Shown: piece by piece, positions 42,298 to 51,600 of the stretch
Position numbering within the stretch: position 1 is the first letter of the stretch
Layout: each line of letters starts with the position of its first letter
Source: a bacterium
Lineage (GTDB): Bacteria; Patescibacteriota; Saccharimonadia; Saccharimonadales; UBA4665
Assembly: GCA_021799575.1 (NCBI GenBank)
Contig: JAJZAD010000005.1
Span: 1-64,000, forward strand
Direction: 5' to 3'
DNA: 64,000 bases
The notes under the pieces: model-generated
Told to the model about the DNA's origin: nothing
What the model saw: only the letters and a program-made list of their open reading frames with translations
Database searches by the model: none
Position numbers and translations under genes: made by a program

Positions 42298-43230
42298 TTA
42301 GGGACTCCTTTTGACGCTCATATTCAACGCATTCTCGATATTAATTATTTCTCCATTCATCCAGTTTTGAAAGCTGGTATTAGGCGGTTCGATGATTTCG
42401 CTAACGCCGACAATCGGTATATTGTTCGTTAGCGCTAAATCTTTCATATTGCTAGTTAACGGCGTGACGGTTTGAGTGTTATACACTAATAACTTAACTT
42501 GTCCGCTTTCAAGCTGCTGCTCGAATGTTACTACGCTACCGGCCGGGGGATCATTGCCTTCGGCTACGGCTTCGGTGAAAGCGGGAGGAGACACCAGGTT
42601 CAATCCGCTGGCTTGGGCCAGATAATAAAATATGTCTTCGGTAGCTGCTACCTTAACGCCCGAGAAATGCCGTTTGATATCTGCAATTCGATTTTGATAC
42701 GTTTTAAGTGATGTCATCAGTTTCTGATAATTTCCACTGAAGTAACTCTTGTTGTTAGGTTCAAGCCGGATAAGGTCCTGTAGGATTTGGTAGGTAACTT
42801 TATTCACATACATCGGACTGTACCAAAAATGCGGGTTATCCCCGTTTTTCTTACCCAGTAAACTGGCAACATCCAGTACTTGACGGGTGCTGCTAGGACT
42901 GGCGCTTAGTAGTTTATTGGCCCAGGAGTCATAACCGGCGCCGTTAATTATTACAAAGTTAGCAGTGGCGATTGCCCGGGCATCTGCGGTGTTGCTTTCA
43001 TATTCGTGTGGATCGGCATTAGGATCGGTAATAATGGATTTAACTTGAACTTGACTGCCGCCGATTTGCGAAGCCAGACTGCCCCAAAAATTCTCGGCAG
43101 CTACGATTTGCAACCGTCCGTTAGGATTAACAGTGGGAGTATTATTGTGGGTTGATGTGAAAAACGCAAATACAATTAATGCTACTACGATTATGATGCC
43201 TGATGCCCAGGCCATTTTTAATTTATTCAT
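42298..43230 (-). CDS. Metal-binding substrate protein (ZnuA/MntC cluster A-I)
   Basis: A 310-residue extracellular binding protein with an N-terminal hydrophobic anchor (about 8-24). Metal ligands visible: His75 (ADPHEYES), His134 (NPHFWYSP) and Glu198 (ATEDIFYYL); the fourth, near residue 251, is Asn instead of the usual Asp. In ZnuA the third ligand is His, while in Mn/Fe-type members (PsaA, MntC) it is Glu, so manganese or iron is at least as likely as zinc. The His-rich loop of ZnuA is absent. Its promoter faces the Fur-family gene across a palindromic operator. Confidence 0.92.
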   Translation of the reverse strand: MNKLKMAWASGIIIVVALIVFAFFTSTHNNTPTVNPNGRLQIVAAENFWGSLASQIGGSQVQVKSIITDPNADPHEYESNTADARAIATANFVIINGAGYDSWANKLLSASPSSTRQVLDVASLLGKKNGDNPHFWYSPMYVNKVTYQILQDLIRLEPNNKSYFSGNYQKLMTSLKTYQNRIADIKRHFSGVKVAATEDIFYYLAQASGLNLVSPPAFTEAVAEGNDPPAGSVVTFEQQLESGQVKLLVYNTQTVTPLTSNMKDLALTNNIPIVGVSEIIEPPNTSFQNWMNGEIINIENALNMSVKRSP

Positions 43231-43273
43231 GGGCGTATGTTAGTGCAAAGTCGTATTTATTTGCAAATTTGTT

Positions 43274-43294
43274 GCAATTTTATATTATAATTGC
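43274..43294. promoter_or_regulatory. Fur/Zur-like operator, 21-bp palindrome
   Basis: GCAATTTTATATTATAATTGC is symmetric at 8 of 10 base pairs about 43284. It overlaps TATAAT (43286-43291), which lies 6 bp before the ATG of the Fur-family gene, so bound regulator would block its own promoter. TTGCAA motifs at 43261 and 43272 extend the site towards the metal operon start (43230), suggesting control in both directions. Confidence 0.6.
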
Positions 43295-43297
43295 CAC

Positions 43298-43741
43298 ATG
43301 AATTACGATAGTTATGAATTGCTTGAAAATACGCTTCGGCTTGGCGGCTATAGCGTTACTAAGCAGCGGCGATTAGTCTTCGAATTGCTGCTTAAGCATG
43401 AACCGCAAGCGATGCACGAATTATATGAACGTAGTATAGGACGTCTCGACAGAGCGAGCCTATATAGGATTATCGCGCTGTTTGAACGGTTGGGTATCGT
43501 CCAGAAACTGTCCATGGGTTGGAAGTATAAGCTGGAACTGTCGGATATGTTTACCGGCCATCATCACCATATCACCTGTCTTAAATGCGGACGGGTTATA
43601 CCTATAAAAGAAGACCTCTCAATTGAACGGTTTATAACCAGTATCGCGCAGAAACATCGCGTAAGTGCCGTTAAGCATCAATTGGAAATCCAGGGATATT
43701 GTAATTCTTGCCGAGAACATGATCACCCGCTAACTGTCTAA
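43298..43741 (+). CDS. Fur-family metalloregulator
   Basis: A 147-residue DNA-binding repressor. The winged helix (about 10-80) includes TKQRRLVFELLLKHEPQAMH and DRASLYRIIALFERLGIVQK. The structural zinc site has Cys94/Cys97 (CLKC) and Cys135/Cys138 (CNSC), and the sensor region has GHHHHI plus downstream His/Glu. It probably represses itself and the metal ABC operon through the intervening palindrome when Zn, Mn or Fe is sufficient. Whether it is Zur, Mur or Fur cannot be told from sequence. Confidence 0.94.
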   Translation: MNYDSYELLENTLRLGGYSVTKQRRLVFELLLKHEPQAMHELYERSIGRLDRASLYRIIALFERLGIVQKLSMGWKYKLELSDMFTGHHHHITCLKCGRVIPIKEDLSIERFITSIAQKHRVSAVKHQLEIQGYCNSCREHDHPLTV

Positions 43742-43846
43742 ACGAGACAAAAAATATCTAATCCGATAACCTTTGTTCGTTTAACCCTTAAAGAATCAGC
43801 CGATTAAATGGCATTATTTTTTCAGAAAGCGTAAAAATAGTTGGCG

Positions 43847-44944
43847 TCAAAGATCTTTAGATAGACCGTTATTGAGCCAACGATGCCCTAGAACCGTGTA
43901 GCCGAAGGCTTCACCCAGAGCTAATTGGTTTAAAGACGAACTATCCAGGTCTCCTCGCGAGCGTATAGACGCAAGCTGTGCCAGTAAAACATTAGCTATC
44001 CCGAAATCGGTTTCGGCTAATTTAAAGTCTGAATAGTTTTCATGCGCCACTGTTGAATCACTTAGATGATCTTGTTTTCTCTCTGCAGTCAGGCGTACGC
44101 TTATACCAAATGAGTAGATAGCTTTGGCTGCGTCGGCGAGAATGCTATTGCTTGAGGCCACTTCGGTAAAGAAAATCGCTGCCCAATCATGGTATTCAAT
44201 TTTATTTGCAGAAGGCACTGTCTTAAAACCCATTGAGTGCACAAACTTATTGATCACAATTGGCCAGTCCACTTCCGGGTAGCTATTAGTCATGCTCTGT
44301 AAATTCTCTGGCCTGGAATTAAATTTACTATAGATGGCAACGGCTCCGATTCTCTCAATACTGGTCTGTAGTATTTTGGCAAAAACATGCATTTCTTTAC
44401 CGAGCGTAGATGGCGAGTCGATGGCTTCAGGTGTCCTAATGATTACCGGCAGGTCGGTTTGCTCTAGGTTTTTAGCTTCCAAATTAGATCCTATTTGTTT
44501 GAGCTCGGGTATGATCACCTGATCCCTGATATCCCTAATCTGCATAGCATAGGCAAGATCGTTTATATCTTCGCCGGTGACGCCAAAATTGATAATTTCT
44601 AGGTATGGTGCCAGTGGTTCATATTGCATCAGTTTAGTCTGCAGCCAGTTCCTTATCGCTTTAGAGTTATGTTTGGTTTTTTTCTCTATAACTTTGATTT
44701 GTTCGCTATCGGACACACTGAAGTTTTCGGCTAGCGAATTTAAAAAATCAATCATGTTGTCGCTGAAGCGCTCTATGTCCGGCAGAATCCCGCCACCCAG
44801 AGTGGCCAACCACCCTATTTCTATCTCAACCTGTCGTTTAATTAGTCCGTGCTCTGAAACGATAGCTGGTAGCATACCTAATTCATCAGCATAACGCCCA
44901 TCTAAAGACGTTATTGCCAATATCCGTTCCTGGGCCGTTCCCAT
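43847..44944 (-). CDS. PurB-like adenylosuccinate lyase homologue, probably inactive
   Basis: A 365-residue protein colinear with E. coli PurB (456 residues). Shared blocks include TSLDGRYADELGMLPAIVSE, EHGLIKRQVEIEIGWLATLG, TGEDINDLAYAMQIRDIRDQ and PSTLGKEM. Catalytic motifs are broken: the THGQP loop reads RTPEAIDSPST (catalytic His to Pro172), and the mobile GSSTMPHKVNP loop reads SDSTVAHENYSDF (Lys to Glu, Asn to Tyr). The last 90 residues are missing, with a stop after NNGLSKDL. No frameshift remnant follows. Fumarase/aspartase-fold pseudoenzymes exist as regulators, so a binding or regulatory role is possible. It is unlikely to be a simple gene error because the frame is intact over 365 codons. 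Confidence 0.8.
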   Translation of the reverse strand: MGTAQERILAITSLDGRYADELGMLPAIVSEHGLIKRQVEIEIGWLATLGGGILPDIERFSDNMIDFLNSLAENFSVSDSEQIKVIEKKTKHNSKAIRNWLQTKLMQYEPLAPYLEIINFGVTGEDINDLAYAMQIRDIRDQVIIPELKQIGSNLEAKNLEQTDLPVIIRTPEAIDSPSTLGKEMHVFAKILQTSIERIGAVAIYSKFNSRPENLQSMTNSYPEVDWPIVINKFVHSMGFKTVPSANKIEYHDWAAIFFTEVASSNSILADAAKAIYSFGISVRLTAERKQDHLSDSTVAHENYSDFKLAETDFGIANVLLAQLASIRSRGDLDSSSLNQLALGEAFGYTVLGHRWLNNGLSKDL

Positions 44945-45052
44945 AATGTAGTGCCTAGTGTAGTATGCTTATAATTTGTCAGTCAACCGCACATGACACA
45001 GTTTAACGTTGTCTTTCGGTTATTTGTTCTGGTAAGTAGTTTCTAGTTTTTT

Positions 45053-46741
45053 TTATTCTTGGTGGATATATTTCCCTCCCCTCATCCAAGAAGCTACCGC
45101 TGCGACTACACAGGCAATGATCGCGAAACTAAGTACAATTACCAGCCCGTGTTTAAAGGGATTGCCGATAATTTGCGGAAAATACTCTTTAGACGTTAAG
45201 TGTGCGGCTGCACTTGGTTTCAGTTTAGATAAAACGCTAGGACCAAGCAGGCTTTTTAGTGGATTGTAGCCCAAGAAAGCTGCAAACAGGTAGCTGACGG
45301 CGGGTAGGTGCGAAAGATGGGAGGCTACGGTTGTAGAAACTCCACTGGTAGTCAGGGCGCGGTAAATACTTCCGGGCACAGAGGCTGTCAGCCCGATAAT
45401 CATGAGGGAGAAAAATATGCCGATAGATAACGGCATACCGACGTTTTGAAATGTCGCCCGCATACCTGACGCTGCGCCACGATGTTCAGACGGAACTGAG
45501 TTCATAATGCCTGCCGTATTTGGTGAGCTGAACATTCCGAATGAAAGTCCGTTAATGAGTAGGATAATTGCAAACAGCCAATATGGAAAATTAACCGGCA
45601 GTGTCATCATTAAGCCGAAACTGATTGCTGCCAGCACCATTCCTCCGGTGGCAAAAGGCCGGGCCCCGTATTTATCTGACAGAAAACCCGACAGCGGTCC
45701 GGCGATTAGAAATCCGGCCGTAGTCGGTAACATGTATATTCCTGCCCAGAGCGGTGTTTGAGCAAAAGCATAACCGTGTAGAGGCAGCCAGATACCCTGT
45801 AGCCACATGATTAACATAAACTGTAGTCCTCCTCTTCCGACGGCGGCAAGCAATCCGGCTATGTTACCGGCGGTAAATGCCCGAATACCAAACAGTTTCA
45901 AGTTGAACATGGGTTGCTTAACCTTGCTTTCTAACAGGATGAAGATTAAAAGTGCCACTAATCCGCCGCTAATTAGGCCGATGACCAGCGGATTGCCCCA
46001 ACCCATCGCCGAGGTGCCGTAAGGTTTAATGCCGTAAGTAATTCCGGTTAATAGCATAGCCAAACCAACGGCGAAAGTCGCGTTTCCGATCCAGTCGATT
46101 TTAGCCGGATGAAAAACGTCAATTTCTTTTAGTGCGACATACGACCAAACGATACCGATAATCCCGATAGGCACGTTGAATAAAAACACCCAGCGCCAGG
46201 AGAATTGAGCTAAAAAGCCTCCGACTAATATTCCGAGAAACGAGCCGGCCAGCATAGATATCTGATTAATACCTAAAGCCATGCCGCGTTGATCTTGCGG
46301 AAAAGCATCAGTTAAGATAGCGGCTGAATTTGCCATCAGCATTGCTCCGCCGACCGCTTGGACCATTCGGAAAATAATTAACTCGATAGCTCCGGCCGAG
46401 CCGTGACTCCAAGCTAAAGCTGCCCCAAGAGCGCCCAGAGTGAAAATAATAAACCCCAGGTTATACATTTTAACCCGACCGAACATATCCCCTAACCGGC
46501 CCAAGGTTACTACTAGAACCGCGGTTACCAGCATGTATCCCAGTAGTATCCATAACAGATATGAAAAGCTGCTGGCATTCAAGGGATTGATATGTATTCC
46601 CCGGAAGATAACTGGCAGGGCGATTATAAGACTGGTTGCATTTAAGGATGCCATTAGCATACCCAGCGTCGTATTAGACAGAGCTATCCACTTATAATGC
46701 GGACTTTGACGATCGGCGTGGCGCAAAATGTTACTGAGCAT
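45053..46741 (-). CDS. MFS drug efflux transporter (DHA2, 14 TM)
   Basis: A 562-residue major facilitator. Motif A-like GRLGDMFGRVKMYNLGF, motif C-like AGSFLGILVGGFLAQFSWRW and VGGAMLMANSAAILTDAF mark the EmrB/QacA family. Fourteen hydrophobic spans can be counted. It is the last gene of marR-isochorismatase-MFS, and its start overlaps the previous gene by 11 bp. It probably exports toxic organic compounds. Confidence 0.92.
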   Translation of the reverse strand: MLSNILRHADRQSPHYKWIALSNTTLGMLMASLNATSLIIALPVIFRGIHINPLNASSFSYLLWILLGYMLVTAVLVVTLGRLGDMFGRVKMYNLGFIIFTLGALGAALAWSHGSAGAIELIIFRMVQAVGGAMLMANSAAILTDAFPQDQRGMALGINQISMLAGSFLGILVGGFLAQFSWRWVFLFNVPIGIIGIVWSYVALKEIDVFHPAKIDWIGNATFAVGLAMLLTGITYGIKPYGTSAMGWGNPLVIGLISGGLVALLIFILLESKVKQPMFNLKLFGIRAFTAGNIAGLLAAVGRGGLQFMLIMWLQGIWLPLHGYAFAQTPLWAGIYMLPTTAGFLIAGPLSGFLSDKYGARPFATGGMVLAAISFGLMMTLPVNFPYWLFAIILLINGLSFGMFSSPNTAGIMNSVPSEHRGAASGMRATFQNVGMPLSIGIFFSLMIIGLTASVPGSIYRALTTSGVSTTVASHLSHLPAVSYLFAAFLGYNPLKSLLGPSVLSKLKPSAAAHLTSKEYFPQIIGNPFKHGLVIVLSFAIIACVVAAVASWMRGGKYIHQE

Positions 46742-47288
46742 TACTTATCCACTCCGATAGACTAATGACATTCGCTTGCCGCGGAAACACCTTTTCGAAT
46801 AGTATCCGGTTAACTTCCGGCTCGGGATCGGCGCATAAGTCGCTAATTACAGTTAAGGCGTAATCTTTATCTGCCGCTTCGCGCACGGTTGACAACACAA
46901 CCCCGCTGGTAGAAATTCCTCCTAAAACTAAACTTGAGATATTTTGGGCTCGTAGGACCAGCTCCAGGTCGCTGCCACTAAAGGCGCTGAAACGTTTTTT
47001 GACAATCAATATATCCTTAGCTTGAGGCTTAATTGCCGGCGAAGGGTTTATCATGCCGCTTATTTGGCCTGAAGTCTTAAACGCCGCAAAGGACTGATTG
47101 TTTGGGCTTATTTCCGGCAGTCCTTCACGAAAACCCACTACTACGAACAAAACCGGATAATGTTGTTGATGTGCGAAGTCCAGTGCTTGCTCAACCTTGG
47201 CCATATACTCGGCTTTATTAGAAAGCCTATCTACTATACCCGGCTGCACATCCATTATTAGTAAAGCTGTATTGTCTTTCTTGGGCAT
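46731..47288 (-). CDS. Isochorismatase-like hydrolase lacking the catalytic Cys
   Basis: A 185-residue alpha/beta protein of the isochorismatase/cysteine hydrolase family. LLIMDVQPGIVDRL (Asp13) and ILIVKKRFSAFSGSDLELVL (Lys) keep two of the triad. The nucleophile position, usually a Cys in a GxxTxxCV block, reads GGISTSGVVLSTVREA (Gly), so amidase chemistry is not expected. Isochorismatases proper also lack a cysteine nucleophile and act differently. The gene sits between a MarR regulator (5-bp gap) and an MFS exporter, so a role in detoxification or signal turnover for that exporter fits. Confidence 0.8.
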   Translation of the reverse strand: MPKKDNTALLIMDVQPGIVDRLSNKAEYMAKVEQALDFAHQQHYPVLFVVVGFREGLPEISPNNQSFAAFKTSGQISGMINPSPAIKPQAKDILIVKKRFSAFSGSDLELVLRAQNISSLVLGGISTSGVVLSTVREAADKDYALTVISDLCADPEPEVNRILFEKVFPRQANVISLSEWISNAQ

Positions 47289-47293
47289 TGGTT

Positions 47294-47731
47294 TTAGTCC
47301 TCCCGTTTTAAATTGTCGATTAGTTTTTGTAATAGTTGTTCCAATGTTTTTGCTTCATCCTTAGTTAAGTAGTGCATAAGTGACTTCTGGACATTATGCA
47401 GCGGATCGGGCAATTGACTAAAAAAGGACTTACCCGACGCAGTGAGTTCCAACCGCTTGACCCGTTTATCCGAGGGATCAATTTGACGGGTTAGCAAGCC
47501 TTTATGCTGTAGAGTGTTCAGGATAGAGGTCAGAGTTGAACCTTTTACCCCCAACATGGTTAACAGTTCTTTTTGAGTCGGCTGCTTCCGACTGAACACA
47601 TAGTATAGTACCCTATATTGGCTTCGGGCCAAATGATGTTGCTTAAGCAGTTGGTCGATGCGTTGGTCGATTAACCTGCCTGAACGTTTGATCACTAACG
47701 GCAGTGATGACTTTTTCGATTGCTCTAACAC
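47294..47731 (-). CDS. MarR-family transcriptional regulator
   Basis: A 145-residue winged-helix regulator starting with GTG. The DNA-binding part (about 45-100) includes LARSQYRVLYYVFSRKQPTQ, KELLTMLGVKGSTLTSILNT and the wing QIDPSDKRVKRLELTASGK (all MarR signature). It likely represses itself and the two genes that follow until a toxic ligand binds. A palindrome (47742-47763) lies in its promoter. Confidence 0.93.
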   Translation of the reverse strand: MLEQSKKSSLPLVIKRSGRLIDQRIDQLLKQHHLARSQYRVLYYVFSRKQPTQKELLTMLGVKGSTLTSILNTLQHKGLLTRQIDPSDKRVKRLELTASGKSFFSQLPDPLHNVQKSLMHYLTKDEAKTLEQLLQKLIDNLKRED

Positions 47732-47741
47732 GGCTTTTAAT

Positions 47742-47763
47742 ATTAATTAGGTACCTAACTAAT
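47742..47763 (-). promoter_or_regulatory. MarR operator with adjacent -10
   Basis: TTAGGTACCTAA (47747-47758) is a perfect 12-bp palindrome, and the flanks extend it to 10 of 11 pairs over 22 bp. Classic MarR sites look the same (TTAG...CTAA). On the minus strand, TATAAT (47765-47770) lies immediately upstream, so the operator overlaps the start of transcription for the MarR operon. Confidence 0.6.
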
Positions 47764-47838
47764 TATTATATATTTATATACCACGCTTTGCTACCGATGT
47801 AAACGTGTTTTTAAACTAGTAAATTATGTAAATCTTGC

Positions 47839-48429
47839 TTAGGCTCGGTCCAACCTTGGCAAGGAATCCGGCTCTAACAATACGCCGTTTTTAGAAACCG
47901 TTGGTTCGCTTGAGAGATTGCGGTTCCAGCAACAGGGCCGTCTTTTACCTGCTTCAAGTTTTGCAATTGCCACTTCTATCCGGCGTTGCCGGGTTGCCTT
48001 GCTGCCGGTCGACCGAATCCATCTAATCCATTCCCAGCGAGCCATGGTAGTTATTTGTTTCCATAACAGATATGCCGCAGGGTTTGACTTAAGCGCGCTG
48101 TTCATATCTATAGGGACTTCTGGTTCAGACCATTCTTTGCTTGGTTCAATGTCCAACTTAAGTGTGTCCCCCAGTCTGAAAGTAATGGACCTTTGTAATT
48201 TATTATCGATCCGGAACCAATGACTCATTTTACCGTCGGGTTCCAACGGTGTCTTAAAGTATCGGTTGTTAATAGTTCCTTCAATCATAACCTGACCTCT
48301 AGACGGTAGTTTGGAACTGGCGGCCTCAGGCAATCTTAAAACTATCCAGTTATTAACCCTGTAGGGTTTAGAGCTGAAACTAATTATTGACTTTGGTCTT
48401 TTAGCGTCTTGCCTATAGAGTGTTTCCAC
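47839..48429 (-). CDS. DUF1905/YdeI (OmpD-associated) domain protein
   Basis: A 196-residue soluble protein. The N-terminal half is DUF1905-like (VNNWIVLRLPEAASSKLPSR, then MIEGTINNRYFKTPLEPDGK), followed by a YdeI/OmpD-associated C-terminal domain (WKQITTMARWEWIRWIRSTG, RRIEVAIAKLEAGKRRPCCW). Members are widespread; biochemical activity is unknown. It lies 108 bp upstream of marR in the same direction. Confidence 0.82.
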   Translation of the reverse strand: METLYRQDAKRPKSIISFSSKPYRVNNWIVLRLPEAASSKLPSRGQVMIEGTINNRYFKTPLEPDGKMSHWFRIDNKLQRSITFRLGDTLKLDIEPSKEWSEPEVPIDMNSALKSNPAAYLLWKQITTMARWEWIRWIRSTGSKATRQRRIEVAIAKLEAGKRRPCCWNRNLSSEPTVSKNGVLLEPDSLPRLDRA

Positions 48430-48501
48430 GGTTAAAGTTTAGCACCTTGCGCTTCTGTATCTCAATCTACCCGAAGGTATTACCTAAATTTAAAGATCTC
48501 T

Positions 48502-48528
48502 AAAAAGTCCGGCGCGGGCATGCTTTTT
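48502..48528 (-). terminator. Candidate terminator downstream of the large kinase
   Basis: AAAAAG (48502-48507) and CTTTTT (48523-48528) flank a GC-rich core (TCCGGCGCGGGCATG) about 100 bp past the kinase stop. It can act in either direction; the stem is weak. Confidence 0.3.
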
Positions 48529-48625
48529 ACCAATACATCTGAATGTAAGTATTCTGCTAGAGCCGAGAAGGCTTTGAAAAATCATCTGGAAAAAAAGTGT
48601 TTACTGATTTAAGTACCTGAATGTA

Positions 48626-51600
48626 TTATACCGCAATCGCGTTGCCGCTTTGATTTGACAAGGTGTTAGTAGGCGTCATGGTTTGCTGTTGCTTAACGGA
48701 CGTACTCTGATTAAGGGCGATAGGTAATGAGAAGTAGAAAGTCGTACCTTGTCCGTGTACCGAATCGAACCAAATGCTACCGTTCATTGCTTCAACGAAT
48801 CGTTTAGTTATATACATGCCGAGGCCGGTACCAGGTACATTTGCTCTGTCTTCATGCTTAACTCGGTAAAATTTCTCAAAGATATGTTCTTTCTGATCGT
48901 CGGGTATGCCTAAGCCGGTGTCCGACACCGAGGTTATGAGCCGGTTATCTATTATTTCGTGACTAACGGTTACACTGCCGCCGTTATGGTTATATTTAAT
49001 CGCATTGGATATGAAGTTGGTCATGATGATTTCCAGTTTACCTTTGTCTGCAGTAACTTTCGGCAGGTTTTCTAACCCTTTATAGGTAATGGTTATATTA
49101 GCCTCTTGAGCGATAATTTCCTGGGATTCAATAATTTGATTAACTACTAATCCCAAGTCCACGGCTTCAAGCTTAAATTCTGCTCTACCTGATTCCAATC
49201 TGGCTACGTCAAGCATGTCCGATACCAGATTTCTTAAGCGAACGGTACCGTTATATGCCTGGTCAATGAGCTTTTGTGCAGTTTGATCGACTTGACCCAT
49301 GTGGTCTTCAGTGATCATAGATAGGTTGCCGATAATCGCCGTCATGGGTGCTTTAAGCTCGTGGGTGGCAATACTAATAAATTCCCGGTCTTTTTCGATT
49401 AAAGCGGATTGAGCCGTCTTGATATCCGAAGCCATGCTGTTCATGGTTTCAGCTAGGACTTTTAATTCGTCATGTGTCTTTAAACCGATACGAAAGTCCA
49501 GTTCACCCTTAGCGAACTTCAAGGCTCCGTCAAACAAGGCTTGAATTTCGGTTGCGATCGATGAAACGAAAAAGATGCCTAGGAGTAGAGACAGCAACAG
49601 AAAACCGGCAATAGCCAGAAGGGCTACGCGTTGAATGCCGGCGATCGGAGCCAGAATAGTTGAAGGTGGCGCACCTACGGCTACAGACCAGTCGGTTCCG
49701 CTTACCGCACTGACACGGAAGGCCATTGAACGGCGATTCGATAAGGTTATCTCCGCCAGAGTTCCGGCGTCGGTTGAGAATAGCTTTTTAACCAATGACG
49801 GGCTTAGCGCCCGCTTATCCGGAAAGATTTGCTGACCGGCTGAATCTATAAAGTATACCTGGTCTTGTACGTATGGCTTAGGTGTTGTTTGCCAGATTGC
49901 GGGAATAAAGGAATTGGTGTTGATATTAAATGCCACTACAGCATCGCCCATGTTATTTTGAGATCCGCTATTGATCGGGTAAGTAACAATTAAATCGTGT
50001 TGCCTGCTATCAAATAACATGGCAGGTTTTGAGCTTAAGGATTTAAGCAGATACGGGAAATCCTGACTGATAGGATTTAGGTTGTTGATCGGGGGTAGCG
50101 AAGCAACGGCGTAGGCGTTTTGACCCAACACATACAATTCGGTAGTTTCCGGAAAGACCTCTCTAATGTTAGCCAGGTATGAGTTAATGCGTTCTGCCTC
50201 GTCGGCTTTCATACTTGCAAGAGAATTGTTATACCCGGCGGTTAAAGCCTGTTCGAAAGCCGCTAAGTTCGAAGGGCTGGTATTGGTTACCTGAGCAATC
50301 GACGCTAGAAACGGTAAGCAGTTAGGATTTGACACTATGGACGAATATCTGCCTGAAGGTATGGCTGATTTAATCAGGCTTAAACAGGCGCTGTCCTGAC
50401 TGGCAAGCGTGGAGAAATTGTTTTTGTATTGGTTGTTTATCTGCAGCACGTCATTGCCGCTGATAGTAATGATATTTTGTCGGATGGCAAATTCACGGGA
50501 CAGTTTAATCGAAGCAGTTTCAGCTGCTCTGGCCAGTTCTTGCGACAGGGAGCTTTTCAGACTATGGCTGAGTTGTTGGTATGCCAAAAACCCCAGTCCA
50601 AACAAAGGTAATAAGGACGGCAGAGTTACGATTAGAATTACCTTACGCCTAAGCCCGGAATTACTCCTGTCAAGTCTTAAAAATACCGGTCGGAAACGCC
50701 ATATCACAAATCCTGTCGCAAGCAGCAATAAAATAATCACCGCTACCATCCCGAAGTAGACAGAAGACGAAACCGACGGGAAACCACTCTCGGCTAGTAC
50801 TACGTTAGGATTACTAGGTGCATTTTGATCCGAGTTGTTGTTTATAGATATAAGTCCGTTATTACCAAAAAGGATATTATTAGTCTGGCTGGTTAGTGGA
50901 GCAGTATTTGTCGAGGAGGTTTTTGTAGGAGTAGTTGTGGCTTTACTTCCACTTGAGGAACTGCTGCTTTGAGTGCTGCCGCCGCTTGTTCCTCCACCGG
51001 ATTCGGTGCCATAGGTTATATCGATAGTATTGGATTTAGCTTCATGGCCTACAAAGTCGTATGCGATTGCCTGAATAGAATTGGTTCCTTGGCCCAAAGA
51101 AATGTTAGCATTCCAAGTACCACCTGATAGGCTGGCTGACGGCCCAGCCTGCCCGTTTATGAAAAGCTGGACCGATTTAACTCCGGATTCCTGGTCGGTT
51201 GCGGTGCCGCTTACCGAATATGAACTTGAGGAACTATCGATGTTGCCCGACGGACTGGTAATACTAACCGCCGGCGGTTCGGCATCCAGATAGATGGGAT
51301 CCGGTTGGGTCTGGGTCATATTGATCGGATTTTGCGGGTAGTTTCCACCGGTTGAAATGCCGACTGAGCAATTAGTAGTTAATTCTTGTGGATAGCTAGG
51401 GCTGTATGCATTACCCTGACTGGAGGTATATAGCCACAGATTGCCGTACTGATCCTGCATAAACAGGTACGACCAGATACCATCCAAACCAGGACTGTAG
51501 TTATAGTTATAAGCAGCCCCGTCTGCGCAGGTGTATTCAATCGGTATGGTAATTGAATCCTTGTACCAATTGTCATATACCGGCTGGTTTGCCACCGGAT

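Noticed and set aside
43739-43783. Hairpin after the Fur gene as a terminator
   Set aside because: TAAACGA/TCGTTTA with further pairing exists, but no T-tract follows on either strand and the loop is about 20 nt.
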